Assembly (NCBI GenBank): GCA_946965045.2 | Contig: OX337241.1 | Location: 1,240,001-1,304,000, forward strand | Source of the DNA: Epithemia pelagica | Taxonomy: Eukaryota; Bacillariophyta; Bacillariophyceae; Surirellales; Surirellaceae | Direction: 5' to 3' | Length of the DNA stretch: 64,000 nucleotides | Shown: in pieces, positions 12,613 to 23,338 of the stretch | How the letters are laid out: the number at the start of each line of letters is the position of its first letter | How positions within the stretch are numbered: position 1 is the stretch's first letter | Notes under the pieces: model-generated | The model's input: the letters and a program-made list of their open reading frames with translations, nothing else | Told to the model about the DNA's origin: nothing | The model's database searches: none | Program-made: the position numbers and the translations under genes

Positions 12613-13293
12613 ACACTTTTGGTGTTCATCTTCCTTTTGTTCAACTACCCCTCTGGTACCCTTACCCTCGGTGTATTAGCACCACCCCCTAAAATCCACG
12701 GTTCCCACGTATGACAAATATATTGTGTTAACTTATCACTTAGTAAAATTTGAATACATTACATCTCGATCAATTTACAATCTTGCGCATACGATGTCGT
12801 GGATGACAACACAACCTCGTACGTGAGAAGAAATGTAGATAGGATGTCGTGGGTGACGACGCATCCTCGTACGTGAGAAGAAATGGGATACAATTGGTCT
12901 GGATTGGCTATGACGGGGTGCACTTGAAGTAAATTCAGACGGAGTTCACAAATACTTCATTCGACATCAACTGTCAACATGACGGAGATTGTGTGCATGA
13001 TGCTATCATTTAGAGACTTGAACGCTTGGTGTCAACGTTCAATCGAGCATCTCTTTTCTCAATCATGAATCTCGCTTTGGAGATAGCGGATTGAGTGTGA
13101 ATGTACCCCCAGGATAAAAAGCATCTGCGGGATCGTTTTTCTTTCATGAAGAATTGTGCAACGCGTATCTTGAACCTGTGCCCAATGTTGAGCTTCCGCA
13201 ATGTCGTCAATAAAGCAGTAACTCACGTATTGCATCGAGAAAGTTCAACAACCGACAAAACTTAGCGAATCCCGTATCGTCCAATTCAACGTA
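12613..13293. other. Convergent intergenic region with a 50-bp tandem duplication
   Basis: Both neighbouring genes end here. The only structure seen is a two-copy direct repeat annotated separately; no gene is recognisable. Confidence 0.5.
12793..12886. repeat. Two-copy tandem repeat, period about 50 bp
   Basis: The unit starting gatgtcgtggatgac at 12793 returns at 12843 as gatgtcgtgggtgac. Both units end cctcgtacgtgagaagaaatg. The copies differ at only a few positions. Confidence 0.85.
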
Positions 13294-16200
13294 TCAACGC
13301 TCCTCCATCCTGTCTCTCTTTTCGAACTGTTCCCTAACAGTTCGGATAAGTTCCTCCAGAATCAAGATTCGTCTCTCAATCTCATTCATATTGTCAGCGT
13401 TTCCTCCATTGGCATAATCTTGACAACATTTCAAGTCTTCCAATACTTGATTGAAAATCGCCAATGCAGCCTGGGTGTTTTCAGGCTTTTCATGCCACTT
13501 ATGCCGAATAATTTGCTCCAGTACGAACTCGGAACGACGCATTCGATCCTCTGCGGAGGAAGGATTTTCCGACCGTCGCAATGGAGCTATTGCGACTTGT
13601 AGCAATCCCCGATATGTGTCCTCATTGGGCTCGGCATAAAACGGAGCTTCCTCCGATGACATGCGTTTGAAAATATAGCTCGCATCCGACATAATTTCAA
13701 ACACGTCGCATGCCTTTTCAAAGGCATCCTCTGACTCTAGCGGAGTCATTGCGAAAGCCCAAATGGCTGTGTTAAAATGCCGCACATCCGGCCTATCGCT
13801 GAGTGTACCGTTTTCACACAATTCACAAAATCGTTTCAAGACATGAAACGATTCATGGGGCAAGTGACACACTTTCAAAAGGTTCATATAGCAAAGGTAG
13901 GTATACAGATCAGGCTTTGGAGCGCTCCCGTCCATTTCCATTCTTTCTAAAAGTGAACGTGCCACCGCCAACAATTCTTCAACAGGAACCGTATCTTCAT
14001 TGCCACTGGACCCGGCAATTGTCGTTGTCGCCATTACGAAACATTCCAAAATCAGATTGTAGGTGGGTAAATTGGGTTCCAACCTTGTCGAGGCATCCAG
14101 TTTCCCCAGAATTTCAATGGCGCGTTGAGCTGCCTTGACGGGTTGTGACGAGAAAACCCATCCGTGGAGAATGGAGTTCCAGCTGTCGATATCACTGTAT
14201 ACACCTCCGATTCCAGTATCCGACTGGCCAGCTGGAACAATATCATCCATTGCCATTTGTTGACCTATCTCGTCGGCCTTGTCTACTTGTCCATGTGCAC
14301 AATAGGCTCGTATCAATGCGTTGTAGCAAGACGTCGTGGGTCGTAGAGCATCACAGTTTAATTCCAGGGACAAACGGTGCACTTTGTCAATGGATGTTTG
14401 AAGAATGAGCGGATTTTGTCCACAGTGTCCCAGGCACTCCACCAAGGGAAACACTAACACTTCCGCATGTTGCAAGAAAAGCGGATATGTTCCTTGACGA
14501 CAATGATCTAGAATCTCATCCAAGAGAGTCTGGGCTCCCTGGATGATTGTGGCCATATCGGAAGGAGAAATGGGGACACGAGAAACCATGGAGTAGGCCC
14601 GAACGACCCCATTGTACAACTGCAGGACCTTTGTCTCGTCGTCGCCACCAACACTAACAACCGAGGTTGAATCATGCGAGTGGTTTGATTCCTCCATCTT
14701 GGACAATGGCATGGCGGCGGTCCTGTTCAATGTCTTCCAACTCTTGAGTAACTCGTACGACCGTCGAACAACCCGCTGTGGATCCACCATGCCCAAGGAA
14801 TCGCACCAAATCTCGACCAGGTTCGCGTACATTTCGGCATCGGGTCGATACTTGTCCATTCTGGTTTCCAAGTACCAGAATCGTAACTGTCGAACCATGT
14901 CGTCCACAAGGTCAATTTCTTCTCGTGACGTCGTGCTGGTTCCTCCCCCGACCATGCGATGCTCGGTGTGGTGGTCCACCGACGTATTATCATGGGACGC
15001 GGCCGCGGCTCTCCATATTTGAATGACATAACGAACAGGTTCCCGATCGGGAAAGTGTGGGTCTTGAGCGGGGTCCCCACAATGTTCGTACAAACATTCC
15101 AAGAGAGCCAACGTGAGAATGGCAGCGTCGTAGGTATTGTTCTTGCCGGCACAGGTTACCACCAATTCCAGCATGTCCTGGAGAGATTGACCCGAGGGCC
15201 GAAACAAGCCCACCGCGCAGTAATTGTTGAGTCGATTCAACAGCCATCGCGGATCCGCCAGGGGTGGTCGACATTCCGGTCCCCAAATCAAGGGTCGGTT
15301 CGCTTGTTGTGCCGCGTGATTGTTGGTGGATTCTTTTTTCTTGTTTCTTCGTCGTACGACCTCACGCATCCACTGCCAAGCCTCCATGGCGCGCTCCAAA
15401 ACGTGGTTTGGCCAGGGCAAAAAATCACGATCCACGGCCGATCCATGGCGAAACGATTCGGCGGCAACCTTATCCAAGAGAGAAAAAACGTTGCGAACAG
15501 CAATCGAAACATCTTGTTCAACGCTTTTGGAGAGGGGGGATTTGAGCAAGGATGCCTTGGTCATGGTTTCCGGCACGAACATGGCACGTTGCAAATCCTG
15601 TTCCAATTGTCTCCATGTTTGTCTCGCTGCTTCTTCCCACTGGGACGACGACGCTTCGGGAGTGTTGGACAGAGACCATTGCAAAAAGGAACAGCGTGGA
15701 TCATGGTCTCGTCCATGAGCCTGAACCTTGCGAACAAGTGCCGATTCAATGAGGGCAAAACATCGATCGTCCGGTGCCACGGCGGGTTGATTGGTTTGAC
15801 GCGCCACTTGTTCCATGGAGTACAAGAGGGACAAGGCTTGATGCACTTGTCCCGATCGGACCAACCCTTCGGCCAATGGTTCATAGGCAGATGTGGTGGG
15901 TTCCAATCGATCCACGGTTTGCTCGAGTTGTTTTTTATTCCGAAGACTATACTCTTGTTCGGATGCCACTTGGAGCTGTTGTTGCATGGTTTCCAAGGCC
16001 CGACGCCAGTCGGCCACGCGTTGTCGAAACAAGTCCAAGGCCTGTTTTTGACACTTGGCATTGTAGGATTTGGTCAAGCATTTGAGAATGACATTGTACA
16101 AGGGTTTGGTCAGTTCGACTTGGTAGTTCCGTTGAGATTCGGACCACAATTGCAACGCCACGGGTCCGGCCAAGGCCGCCAGTTCGGCTTGTGTCGGTGA

Positions 16201-17700
16201 GACGGGGGAGGACTCGTCGTCGTGCGACACGAGACGGTTCTTGGGTGCGGCCGAACCACGTGTTCCGGAAGTGGTGTTGGTCGGTGTCGTCGTCAGGGAC
16301 GCCCAACACCGGAGGACGGCAGTATACACTAGAGCATCGGGAAGAAACTTGTCGACCGTGGGAAAAATGGCACTGACATCCACCAGTAGTTGCAACAATC
16401 TCAGAGATTGTTGAGGAGCTTGGAGATCGCCACTCCGAGACCAGAGGGACACCAGTTTGGAGATGGTATCTCGATCGGGATATCGGTGCCACTGGTTCCA
16501 ATCTGGCAATTCCTCCACCGTTCCCAGTTCCAGTGGACTCGACGACACTGAACGACCCAGGACCAGGGTATCAAAGACGGCTTGGGCCAAGTGGGCAGCC
16601 TGTCGCAAATTGGGTTGCACAAGGGGAATGACATCGCATTGAAAATTCACCAAATGAGAACTCCAGGCAAAGATGCGATGGTCCAAACAGGCCGCCACTC
16701 GCGGAAGGACATCTTCTACCCGCGGCAATCGGGATTGCAACGTCGTCGGACGACCTTCATGCATCCAAATGGTCCGCCAGGTTTGCAAGACCCACGGCTG
16801 TAACAAGTCCTCGGGATGGTGGTCGTTTGGGGGAGAAGAAGGTACCCCAAACAAGCCGTGGGGTTGGGGCGCGTGTTGCATTGGCGAAGACGACAAGGAT
16901 GACGACTGCCCTTGGTGTTGGTGATGGTATTGATGTTCCGCCACGATGCGATCCAACAAGAGCCATCCTTCCAATACCAAATCGGTGAGATAGGGCCAAT
17001 CCAGAACGAGACTGCCACGAACCACTTGTTCTCGTCGTTGTCGTCGTCGTCCGACGGGGTTTTTGGCATTCCAGTGTCGTTGTCGTTGATGACCGTCATC
17101 CTCTTGTTGTTTGTCGGGAAACTCTTGTTGCAAGGCCACCAATGCGTGACCTCGTTGATAGGCGGTTCGCAAGGCCTCGAGTTGGACGGGTGTCAAACTC
17201 CCTCGAGGCGCTTCCAGCAAGGCCAAAATCTCTTCGTCGTCATTTGGTTTCAACAAGGTATACGTGTGTGGCCAGGAAATGTCCGAGTGCTGCAGGGGAC
17301 CAGGATTGTCACCTTGTTTGGTTCCCGGAGGAGTGTTGTTGTTGTGTGAGGGTGGTAGTTTCGTGGTGGCCATGGTTCGATGACACCACGATAATACGGT
17401 TGGGTTCCTTTTCATCATCCTCTCACCAGGCATGGCAGGACATGTTCTTGAATGCAACCAAGCAGGGGGTGAACCATTACGCCACTGCACACTACTACAA
17501 GACTTTGTCATGGAATGGGACGAACCCCAGGAACCATGATTCCAGGATCGACCGTGTTGTGACATGGGTGGTGGATGGTAAAGGTGGTGTCTTGGTGGTC
17601 TCTTGTCGTAGTAGTAGAGATGTTTTGTCCGACATGAATCACGAATGATTCGAGTAGAGCTTTTTCCCAAACTCGGTACTCGAAAAAGGAGACTTGCCAT
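13294..17700 (-). CDS. Large pentatricopeptide-repeat (PPR) protein
   Basis: Intron-free frame of 1468 codons. PPR proteins are helical-repeat, RNA-binding factors that usually act on organelle transcripts. The N-terminus (MASLLFRVPSLGKSSTRIIRD) is basic, hydroxylated and free of acidic residues at first, which suits mitochondrial import, though I cannot exclude the plastid. PPR-like units are clearest in the C-terminal third, for example PTTSCYNALIRAYCAHGQVD, LPTYNLILECF, PDLYTYLCYMNLL and HFNTAIWAFAM, spaced by about 35-50 residues with insertions. The middle contains Gln-rich and low-complexity linkers. It is long for the family, mostly because of these linkers. No DYW, SMR or metallonuclease domain is seen at the end, which is a charged helix (ILEELIRTVREQFEKRD). 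The start at 17700 is the first ATG; the target RNA is unknown. Confidence 0.85.
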   Translation of the reverse strand: MASLLFRVPSLGKSSTRIIRDSCRTKHLYYYDKRPPRHHLYHPPPMSQHGRSWNHGSWGSSHSMTKSCSSVQWRNGSPPAWLHSRTCPAMPGERMMKRNPTVLSWCHRTMATTKLPPSHNNNTPPGTKQGDNPGPLQHSDISWPHTYTLLKPNDDEEILALLEAPRGSLTPVQLEALRTAYQRGHALVALQQEFPDKQQEDDGHQRQRHWNAKNPVGRRRQRREQVVRGSLVLDWPYLTDLVLEGWLLLDRIVAEHQYHHQHQGQSSSLSSSPMQHAPQPHGLFGVPSSPPNDHHPEDLLQPWVLQTWRTIWMHEGRPTTLQSRLPRVEDVLPRVAACLDHRIFAWSSHLVNFQCDVIPLVQPNLRQAAHLAQAVFDTLVLGRSVSSSPLELGTVEELPDWNQWHRYPDRDTISKLVSLWSRSGDLQAPQQSLRLLQLLVDVSAIFPTVDKFLPDALVYTAVLRCWASLTTTPTNTTSGTRGSAAPKNRLVSHDDESSPVSPTQAELAALAGPVALQLWSESQRNYQVELTKPLYNVILKCLTKSYNAKCQKQALDLFRQRVADWRRALETMQQQLQVASEQEYSLRNKKQLEQTVDRLEPTTSAYEPLAEGLVRSGQVHQALSLLYSMEQVARQTNQPAVAPDDRCFALIESALVRKVQAHGRDHDPRCSFLQWSLSNTPEASSSQWEEAARQTWRQLEQDLQRAMFVPETMTKASLLKSPLSKSVEQDVSIAVRNVFSLLDKVAAESFRHGSAVDRDFLPWPNHVLERAMEAWQWMREVVRRRNKKKESTNNHAAQQANRPLIWGPECRPPLADPRWLLNRLNNYCAVGLFRPSGQSLQDMLELVVTCAGKNNTYDAAILTLALLECLYEHCGDPAQDPHFPDREPVRYVIQIWRAAAASHDNTSVDHHTEHRMVGGGTSTTSREEIDLVDDMVRQLRFWYLETRMDKYRPDAEMYANLVEIWCDSLGMVDPQRVVRRSYELLKSWKTLNRTAAMPLSKMEESNHSHDSTSVVSVGGDDETKVLQLYNGVVRAYSMVSRVPISPSDMATIIQGAQTLLDEILDHCRQGTYPLFLQHAEVLVFPLVECLGHCGQNPLILQTSIDKVHRLSLELNCDALRPTTSCYNALIRAYCAHGQVDKADEIGQQMAMDDIVPAGQSDTGIGGVYSDIDSWNSILHGWVFSSQPVKAAQRAIEILGKLDASTRLEPNLPTYNLILECFVMATTTIAGSSGNEDTVPVEELLAVARSLLERMEMDGSAPKPDLYTYLCYMNLLKVCHLPHESFHVLKRFCELCENGTLSDRPDVRHFNTAIWAFAMTPLESEDAFEKACDVFEIMSDASYIFKRMSSEEAPFYAEPNEDTYRGLLQVAIAPLRRSENPSSAEDRMRRSEFVLEQIIRHKWHEKPENTQAALAIFNQVLEDLKCCQDYANGGNADNMNEIERRILILEELIRTVREQFEKRDRMEER

Positions 17701-18415
17701 GGTCTTTTTATTAGGAATGGTTCACGAATGACATTGCCAAAAAGTATGGATCGGAAGTGCCAAACAAAATCTTCCAGCGACGGCAAACACTGGTGGTCTC
17801 ACAAACACCTTTATGCCTTTTTCGTTTGACGTTTCCGAAAATCTGAGACTCGAGTGAAGCTTGATTCAATTTCGTTTCTCTCTTTCTGTGACCAGGATTG
17901 CCAATACCTTGCAGTAGGAAGAGACGGAGGAAGTCTTCAATGCAAAAGGAGATTTTGTTTCTGCGTTGGTCGTTGTTAGCATCTTCCTGACCTTGAGGCA
18001 TGGAGAAAAATACTCTCTATCTCTTTGTACAATTATATTATTATTGTCTCTATTTCCCAAAAGAATGCAAAATCGTTAGAGATTTTGCTTTTCCGTGCCA
18101 ACCCTTTTACGACTCAACAGCGACGGACACCGAATCGGCATGGTTGGAGCGCGCAAGATAGCTCCCAGGGGGGTTATTACAGGTCGCAGTTGAGTCAGCA
18201 TCTTCGATGCATTCTCTTACTCAAAAAATGCGCATCGCGCATTCGACTCATGAGCGACCTGTACTCACCCCCGCTGGGGAATAGTGCGCAAGTACATCAC
18301 AGGCTTGGCACTTTGGGCATCCGACCTTGGGGACAATACGACGACAACACCAACGATTCCAAAACCAACCACAACCGAAGAGCGGGGATTCCAGTGCACA
18401 CACACGTGTCTGTGA
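17701..18415. other. Divergent intergenic region, PPR / TatD-like
   Basis: This 0.7-kb region between two divergently transcribed genes presumably holds both promoters. An open frame at 18025-18567 overlaps the start of the TatD-like gene in another frame and has no recognisable domain. Confidence 0.45.
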
Positions 18416-19963
18416 ATGTTGGTTCGTCCCACCGTCGTGGCGACTGCTACGATTCCCTACTGGGTAACGACGACGAGTTCTCTACGGACAGTGGCGGCTG
18501 CTGCTACGGCTGCTTGGGTACCCACCCCAACCGTCTCATTCCATCCTCCATTTCGACGTGGGGGTGATCGACGATTGACCAATCACCACGGTGTTCCACA
18601 ACCGCTCCACGGTTCCCGTCCAAAAATCATCCACCACATGTCGTCGTCCTACTCCACGACGACCACCTCATTGTGGCAGGCGTCGGCCGACGACGACGAC
18701 CAAAAGGACGACCACCGAGTATCGCTGGGATTGGTCGATGTCGATTGCAATTTGTGGCACCCGGATTTGCAATCCTTTTTCCTAGAAGGGACACCGGGTA
18801 CCACTACCGAAGAAGCACCACCAGCCGAAAACAATGAACCGGATCCGCCGCGGTTACTGCCCAATCCATGGCACATGTTGCAATCCGATGACCTGACGCA
18901 CATTGCCGCCATGGTGACACCCTCGAGTACCTTGACCGAATCGCGAGTGGCGGCCGCCACCTTGGACCATTACTCCAACAACCCCTTGTTGTCCTCATCG
19001 TCCGTCCTGTTGCGAACCACAGTCGGTGTGCATCCCTATCATGTCACGGACGCCGATGTCACGACACAAACGACCACGACGACCGTCGAACCCTCGTCCT
19101 CCGAAGAACCAACGGTTCCCGCCGTGGCCAATCCGGACGCGATTTCCGCCGGCATGGCCGAATTGCAACGCCTCTACGAGCAACATTCCTCGTGGATTGC
19201 CGCCGTGGGAGAATGTGGATTGGATCGGGCTCCGGGATTTCCACCATTGGACGAACATCAAGTGCCTTGGTTTCGAGCCCAAGTGAACTTGGCCCACCAA
19301 TTGCAACTCCCACTGTTTGTGCATGAACGATGGGCCTTTGACGAAACACTTGAAATCTTGCAAGAGGCACACGAGAAACACTCGCCCTCCAAACAACAAC
19401 AACAAGCACTACAACCACCAATACCCGTTCTCATTCATTGCTTTACCGGCACGGTCCACGAATTGGAAACCTACCTCCAGTGTGGCTATTATATTTCCTT
19501 GGCCGGTGGCTTTGTGGCCAAGGGAATGGCCGCACGGGCCACACGACACGAGTCAGAAACCAAGGACACGACTACTACACTGGATCCCACAACGCACAAT
19601 GCCATGGAGGTGGTCGAGGCCCTCCCTCGCTTGTGGCAGGAAACGGCCTTGTCGGACCGTCTCTTGTTGGAAACCGATGCCCCCTACATGGGCTTTGGCA
19701 ATGGTCGACGAGCCTATTTGCAAAAACACGAGGCGGCCATTCAAACCTTGTTGTCGTCCAAAAAACGCAAACGCTTGCACTCCTCCACCTATCCCAATGT
19801 CCCCTCCTCCTTGACGCAAGTCTTGGACCTGGTGCACACGTGTCTGGTTGAATCGTCGTCGTCCTCCACGAGTGTCGTCGTCTCGCGCCACGAATTGGCC
19901 CACATCACCACGGCCAATGCCCAACGATTGTTTGGATTCTCACTCGGGTCGGCAACTCCCTGA
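18416..19963 (+). CDS. TatD-like metal-dependent hydrolase with altered first metal motif
   Basis: Predicted 515-residue TIM-barrel protein of the TatD DNase family. Recognisable blocks are VGECGLDR (the shared Glu ligand, near residue 266), LPLFVHERWAFDE (His near 303), IHCFTGTVHELE (His near 341), YYISLAGGF, and LLLETDAPYM (Asp near 421), followed by a C-terminal helix ending ITTANAQRLFGF, typical of the family. The N-terminal strand that should carry the H-x-H metal pair reads GLVDVDCNLWHPD at about 106-118, so Asp and Asn sit where the family has two His. The first 90 residues are low-complexity and may be a targeting leader; ATG at 18638 is an alternative start. Acidic and Thr-rich insertions separate the core strands. 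The fold assignment is firm; nuclease activity is doubtful because of the changed ligands. Confidence 0.85.
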   Translation: MLVRPTVVATATIPYWVTTTSSLRTVAAAATAAWVPTPTVSFHPPFRRGGDRRLTNHHGVPQPLHGSRPKIIHHMSSSYSTTTTSLWQASADDDDQKDDHRVSLGLVDVDCNLWHPDLQSFFLEGTPGTTTEEAPPAENNEPDPPRLLPNPWHMLQSDDLTHIAAMVTPSSTLTESRVAAATLDHYSNNPLLSSSSVLLRTTVGVHPYHVTDADVTTQTTTTTVEPSSSEEPTVPAVANPDAISAGMAELQRLYEQHSSWIAAVGECGLDRAPGFPPLDEHQVPWFRAQVNLAHQLQLPLFVHERWAFDETLEILQEAHEKHSPSKQQQQALQPPIPVLIHCFTGTVHELETYLQCGYYISLAGGFVAKGMAARATRHESETKDTTTTLDPTTHNAMEVVEALPRLWQETALSDRLLLETDAPYMGFGNGRRAYLQKHEAAIQTLLSSKKRKRLHSSTYPNVPSSLTQVLDLVHTCLVESSSSSTSVVVSRHELAHITTANAQRLFGFSLGSATP

Positions 19964-20584
19964 CACTCCGAACAATAAAGGAGGACGTTCCAACACAGAG
20001 AAACACGAATTGTCCCAGAAACGTCTCTTTGATGGGCCAATGCTTTCTTTGATTGCCTTTTTTGTCTTGATGTAAAAAAAGGATGACGAAGAAAGCTCGC
20101 GATTCGGCTCGGTGTGTTGTTTTTTTTAAAAAAAAAAAGACAAAAAGTGCCATACAACCACTCTGTGTCCAACAAAGCGATCCTGTTGTTAGAACCTTAA
20201 CCGTAACCGACCCATATACTGTTACGAGAACCATTCTTTGGTGACGATAGCGGTTTGGTTTAACGAAATAAGAAAAGTTATGTTTTGGTGCTACTAGTGC
20301 CTTGGACCTGACGTCTTTAGGGTTCCTCCTCCTCCTTCAAGCTTTCTCCTCGGAAACGGCCTGGTAGGTAAAGGCATACATAAAGATGGTACCGTCCAAT
20401 CCGATTGGGAACCATATCCAGTGCTGTTTCGTGTCCAAAGGACGACCCACACAGCACCTCAGAAACGGAACCATTCGTGGGACATTCTGAATCCGCGGCT
20501 ATCCTCCACCATATACATCACAAGAGCCACGCTGCACAAGTCTGTGAAGGAAGCCGGGCACAATATTCCGGTCAGGGCAAGTTC
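19964..20584. other. Convergent intergenic region
   Basis: This is the 3' flank of the TatD-like and mannosidase genes. It holds an A/T homopolymer run near 20118-20140 and no gene that I can recognise. Confidence 0.5.
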
Positions 20585-22678
20585 TTAATGTTGAGCAAGA
20601 TTTACATGGGGAACATAGGGTCGTTCGACATGATCCACTTGTCGATCACGTCCTTGATCCAAAATAGGAAAGGCGCGTACTTGATCCAAAACAGGAAAGA
20701 TGCGCATGGGATGGGCTTCCGTATTAAATACATGCTTGTGCAACAAATCGATTTCGGTATCGGGGTCTTGAAGCAAATACAAATACTTGAGGGTCTCCGC
20801 CAAAAAGAAGGATTCCATTTTATCTCGTGGTCGCCCATTCACGTCCTCGACCGTGCTCAATTCACCGTAGGCAATGCGTGTTTTGCAATATTTTTCAATC
20901 GATTGGAAGCATTCCCAACCCCAATCTCGGTACACGGGATCGCCCGTCAAATGATTCAAAATGAAAAAGGATTCAAAGGCTTCTGGTCGCAACAAGTAGT
21001 GTGGTGCGCCACGGCCAATGAAAAAATCTCGACCCTTTTCGAATTGGACAAACTCGGCCGATATTCCAGTGTTCATGCGCGCGTACATTTGATAACAGGT
21101 ATACGTCAAGGCACGAGCAGTCTTCAAATCACGCTGTGCCCGTGCCGAGTTCAAACCCAAGGGATCCGTATAGGCCCCCAAGGCCAAGGATCCACCCATG
21201 AAACATACCAAATGGTCCATTTTATGATTTAGTCGGCCATCGTTTGAATCTGCAATGTATGTCAAACCAGATGGAGTGGAGGTTTGCAGCAGTGAATCAT
21301 GCATCCCTTGAATGGCCTTGTCGTACATTTCTCGGTACATGGATTCTTTCTTCCCACCCTGTAGCCAGATTTTGAGCATGTATTCATAAACGGAATCTCC
21401 CATGGCACCAAATGTAACCATTTTGTTGGTGAACTGCGGTCGAATGTCTCCGTTGCTCAATTTGGGCAAATCGACTGGAGCACCGCGAAAAGAATTTTTG
21501 ATGTGATAAGGAAATAGGCCATTGGGTGGACTGATTTCGTGCAACACTTCAAACACACGCTCCGTTTTCTTGGCAAATTCAGGGTGGTTCGTCATTTTGG
21601 AGAGGTATCGATTTTCAAGTTGCACGGTTCCCACCTCTGCCAAAATGGCATTGCCGCCAGACCAGGGAATATTACCGGTAGTGCCATCTTTCAATGACAC
21701 TTGCCCAAACGGAATGCCAGTTTCTGAACCATCAAAGGATCGGAGTAACCTGGTTCCCAAATCCAGAGCCTTGTCCAAGAATGCCTGGTCATGGGAAAGG
21801 TCGTAGGCCGATAGCAATCCTCCCAAGTCACGAATTGTGGTTTCGAAGACAGACACTTTGCCTGTTGTAGAATGATCCAAATGGTCTCGCACCCAATCAC
21901 GAGCTCTCCAAAATTCTTCTTTCATATCCATTAGCCACAAGGTATCCAAGGAATCCACCAAGGTGATGCCCTGTTTCCCCCAATTTTCATTGCCCCTGCC
22001 GGATTGCGGCAACAACTCATCGGATCCAAAGGCATACTTTTCGTATCCACTCCACGCATATTGCATGGCTGCTTTAACAAAGACACGACGACTGCGAGCT
22101 ACCGTGTCAGACTTGGCTTTCAATTCGTCGGTAATCAAGTATGGGACACTGCCGTCTTTGTATTCTTCGAAACGTCTTCCTCCCAAAGGTTTGTATTCAG
22201 TCGATATATCGTAGTTGCTAGGAACCACTTGTAATGGATAGGGATAACTTTTCTGTCCCTTTTGTGGATGCTGAGCGGCTTGCGGTTCGTCATGGTGATT
22301 CACTGCCACTGTCAATGGTTGTTCAGCCGCGTGACGAATATGGTCGTGGTGTTCCTCCTGGTCCATTTGCTTGACCTCATTGCCCACATCGGAACTAGGA
22401 AATTTGCGCCCCCGAAGTAGATTCGGTACGGCTTGCACTTTGTGTCGCAAACTATCCACGTGCATTTGCTTTTCTTCTCCAGTCATTTTCAAAAACATGC
22501 CAGCCACCACCCCGCACATGGCCACAAACACGAGCAAGAACAGCAATAGAAAATGACGGACAATGGGTGGAAGATTTTCGTGTTGTCTTCTTCTTCCATG
22601 TAAACCACCACCGATGCGCTTCGTCGTTCCTCTCCGACGGCTCAGCGACGGTCCTGTCGATCCATTCAAACCCTGCAT
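20585..22678 (-). CDS. Glycoside hydrolase family 47 alpha-1,2-mannosidase
   Basis: Type II membrane protein of 697 residues. Family 47 enzymes trim alpha-1,2-linked mannose from N-glycans in the ER or Golgi, or feed misfolded glycoproteins to degradation. A short basic cytosolic tail is followed by one membrane helix at about residues 41-63, then a stem, then the catalytic (alpha/alpha)7 barrel. Family blocks include AMQYAWSGYEKYAFG, GKQGITLVDSLDTLWLM, ETTIRDLGGLLSAYDLS, HLVCFMGGSLALGAY in part, LRPEAFESFFILNHLTG and the C-terminal calcium-binding FNTEAHPMRIF. Length and the single N-terminal anchor fit a Golgi/ER mannosidase I rather than a soluble EDEM. The start is the first ATG and gives an ordinary cytosolic tail. 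No intron is needed. Confidence 0.95.
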   Translation of the reverse strand: MQGLNGSTGPSLSRRRGTTKRIGGGLHGRRRQHENLPPIVRHFLLLFLLVFVAMCGVVAGMFLKMTGEEKQMHVDSLRHKVQAVPNLLRGRKFPSSDVGNEVKQMDQEEHHDHIRHAAEQPLTVAVNHHDEPQAAQHPQKGQKSYPYPLQVVPSNYDISTEYKPLGGRRFEEYKDGSVPYLITDELKAKSDTVARSRRVFVKAAMQYAWSGYEKYAFGSDELLPQSGRGNENWGKQGITLVDSLDTLWLMDMKEEFWRARDWVRDHLDHSTTGKVSVFETTIRDLGGLLSAYDLSHDQAFLDKALDLGTRLLRSFDGSETGIPFGQVSLKDGTTGNIPWSGGNAILAEVGTVQLENRYLSKMTNHPEFAKKTERVFEVLHEISPPNGLFPYHIKNSFRGAPVDLPKLSNGDIRPQFTNKMVTFGAMGDSVYEYMLKIWLQGGKKESMYREMYDKAIQGMHDSLLQTSTPSGLTYIADSNDGRLNHKMDHLVCFMGGSLALGAYTDPLGLNSARAQRDLKTARALTYTCYQMYARMNTGISAEFVQFEKGRDFFIGRGAPHYLLRPEAFESFFILNHLTGDPVYRDWGWECFQSIEKYCKTRIAYGELSTVEDVNGRPRDKMESFFLAETLKYLYLLQDPDTEIDLLHKHVFNTEAHPMRIFPVLDQVRAFPILDQGRDRQVDHVERPYVPHVNLAQH

Positions 22679-23338
22679 CGTTGTGACTGAGAATGCTTGG
22701 CTCCACTCAGTCGCTTCCGAATGTCCTCAGCAAATGCGAGCTTCTACACCCAAGTACTGTTCTTTGTAATCCTGCTATCGTTGGAAACAGAACGACGAAA
22801 ACAACGTCAGGAGTCTGGAGGCCGATGAAGAGAGGGAGAAAGACCCGAAAGAGCGATGAGAAAAAATGTGGTGAGAAAGTGAAAGGAGAAAAGACCGTCA
22901 CGCACGCGCGCCGTGACACACGTTGAACCGGCTCATTGAATGGGGCCAATTTATTTGGTCATTGGCGATATGAGTACGAGTATCTGTCGAGATCGTGCCT
23001 CTTTGCCGGTAAAGATGCACCATGGATGAATTGCTCCAGACATAATCTCTTTTTCCATACAAGACATCTCATACCTTTATGAAAGATGAAAGATGTATCA
23101 CCAGACTCTCATGGACGAAACAAAATAGTGTTGAACGACGCCGAACTTGCATCGTGCGACCGAATGGGTCCGGGAATCAACCAATCCCAATTGTCATGCG
23201 TGTCCCCAACTCTATTCTAGACAGAAAAATGTTTGTCCACGTTTGGAAAAAATGGTGCAAGACTCGATGAAACCAACCATCGATGTCAAGTCTGTGTGAG
23301 TCTTTTGCCACGCACACATAAAAAGAATCGTTTGATAC
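22679..23338. other. Divergent intergenic region, mannosidase / NADAR protein
   Basis: This 0.66-kb region between divergent genes shows nothing beyond ordinary sequence; it probably contains both promoters. Confidence 0.5.

Noticed and set aside
14959-16200. 413-codon antisense open frame over the PPR gene
   Set aside because: No domain, and it overlaps a frame with clear PPR repeats.
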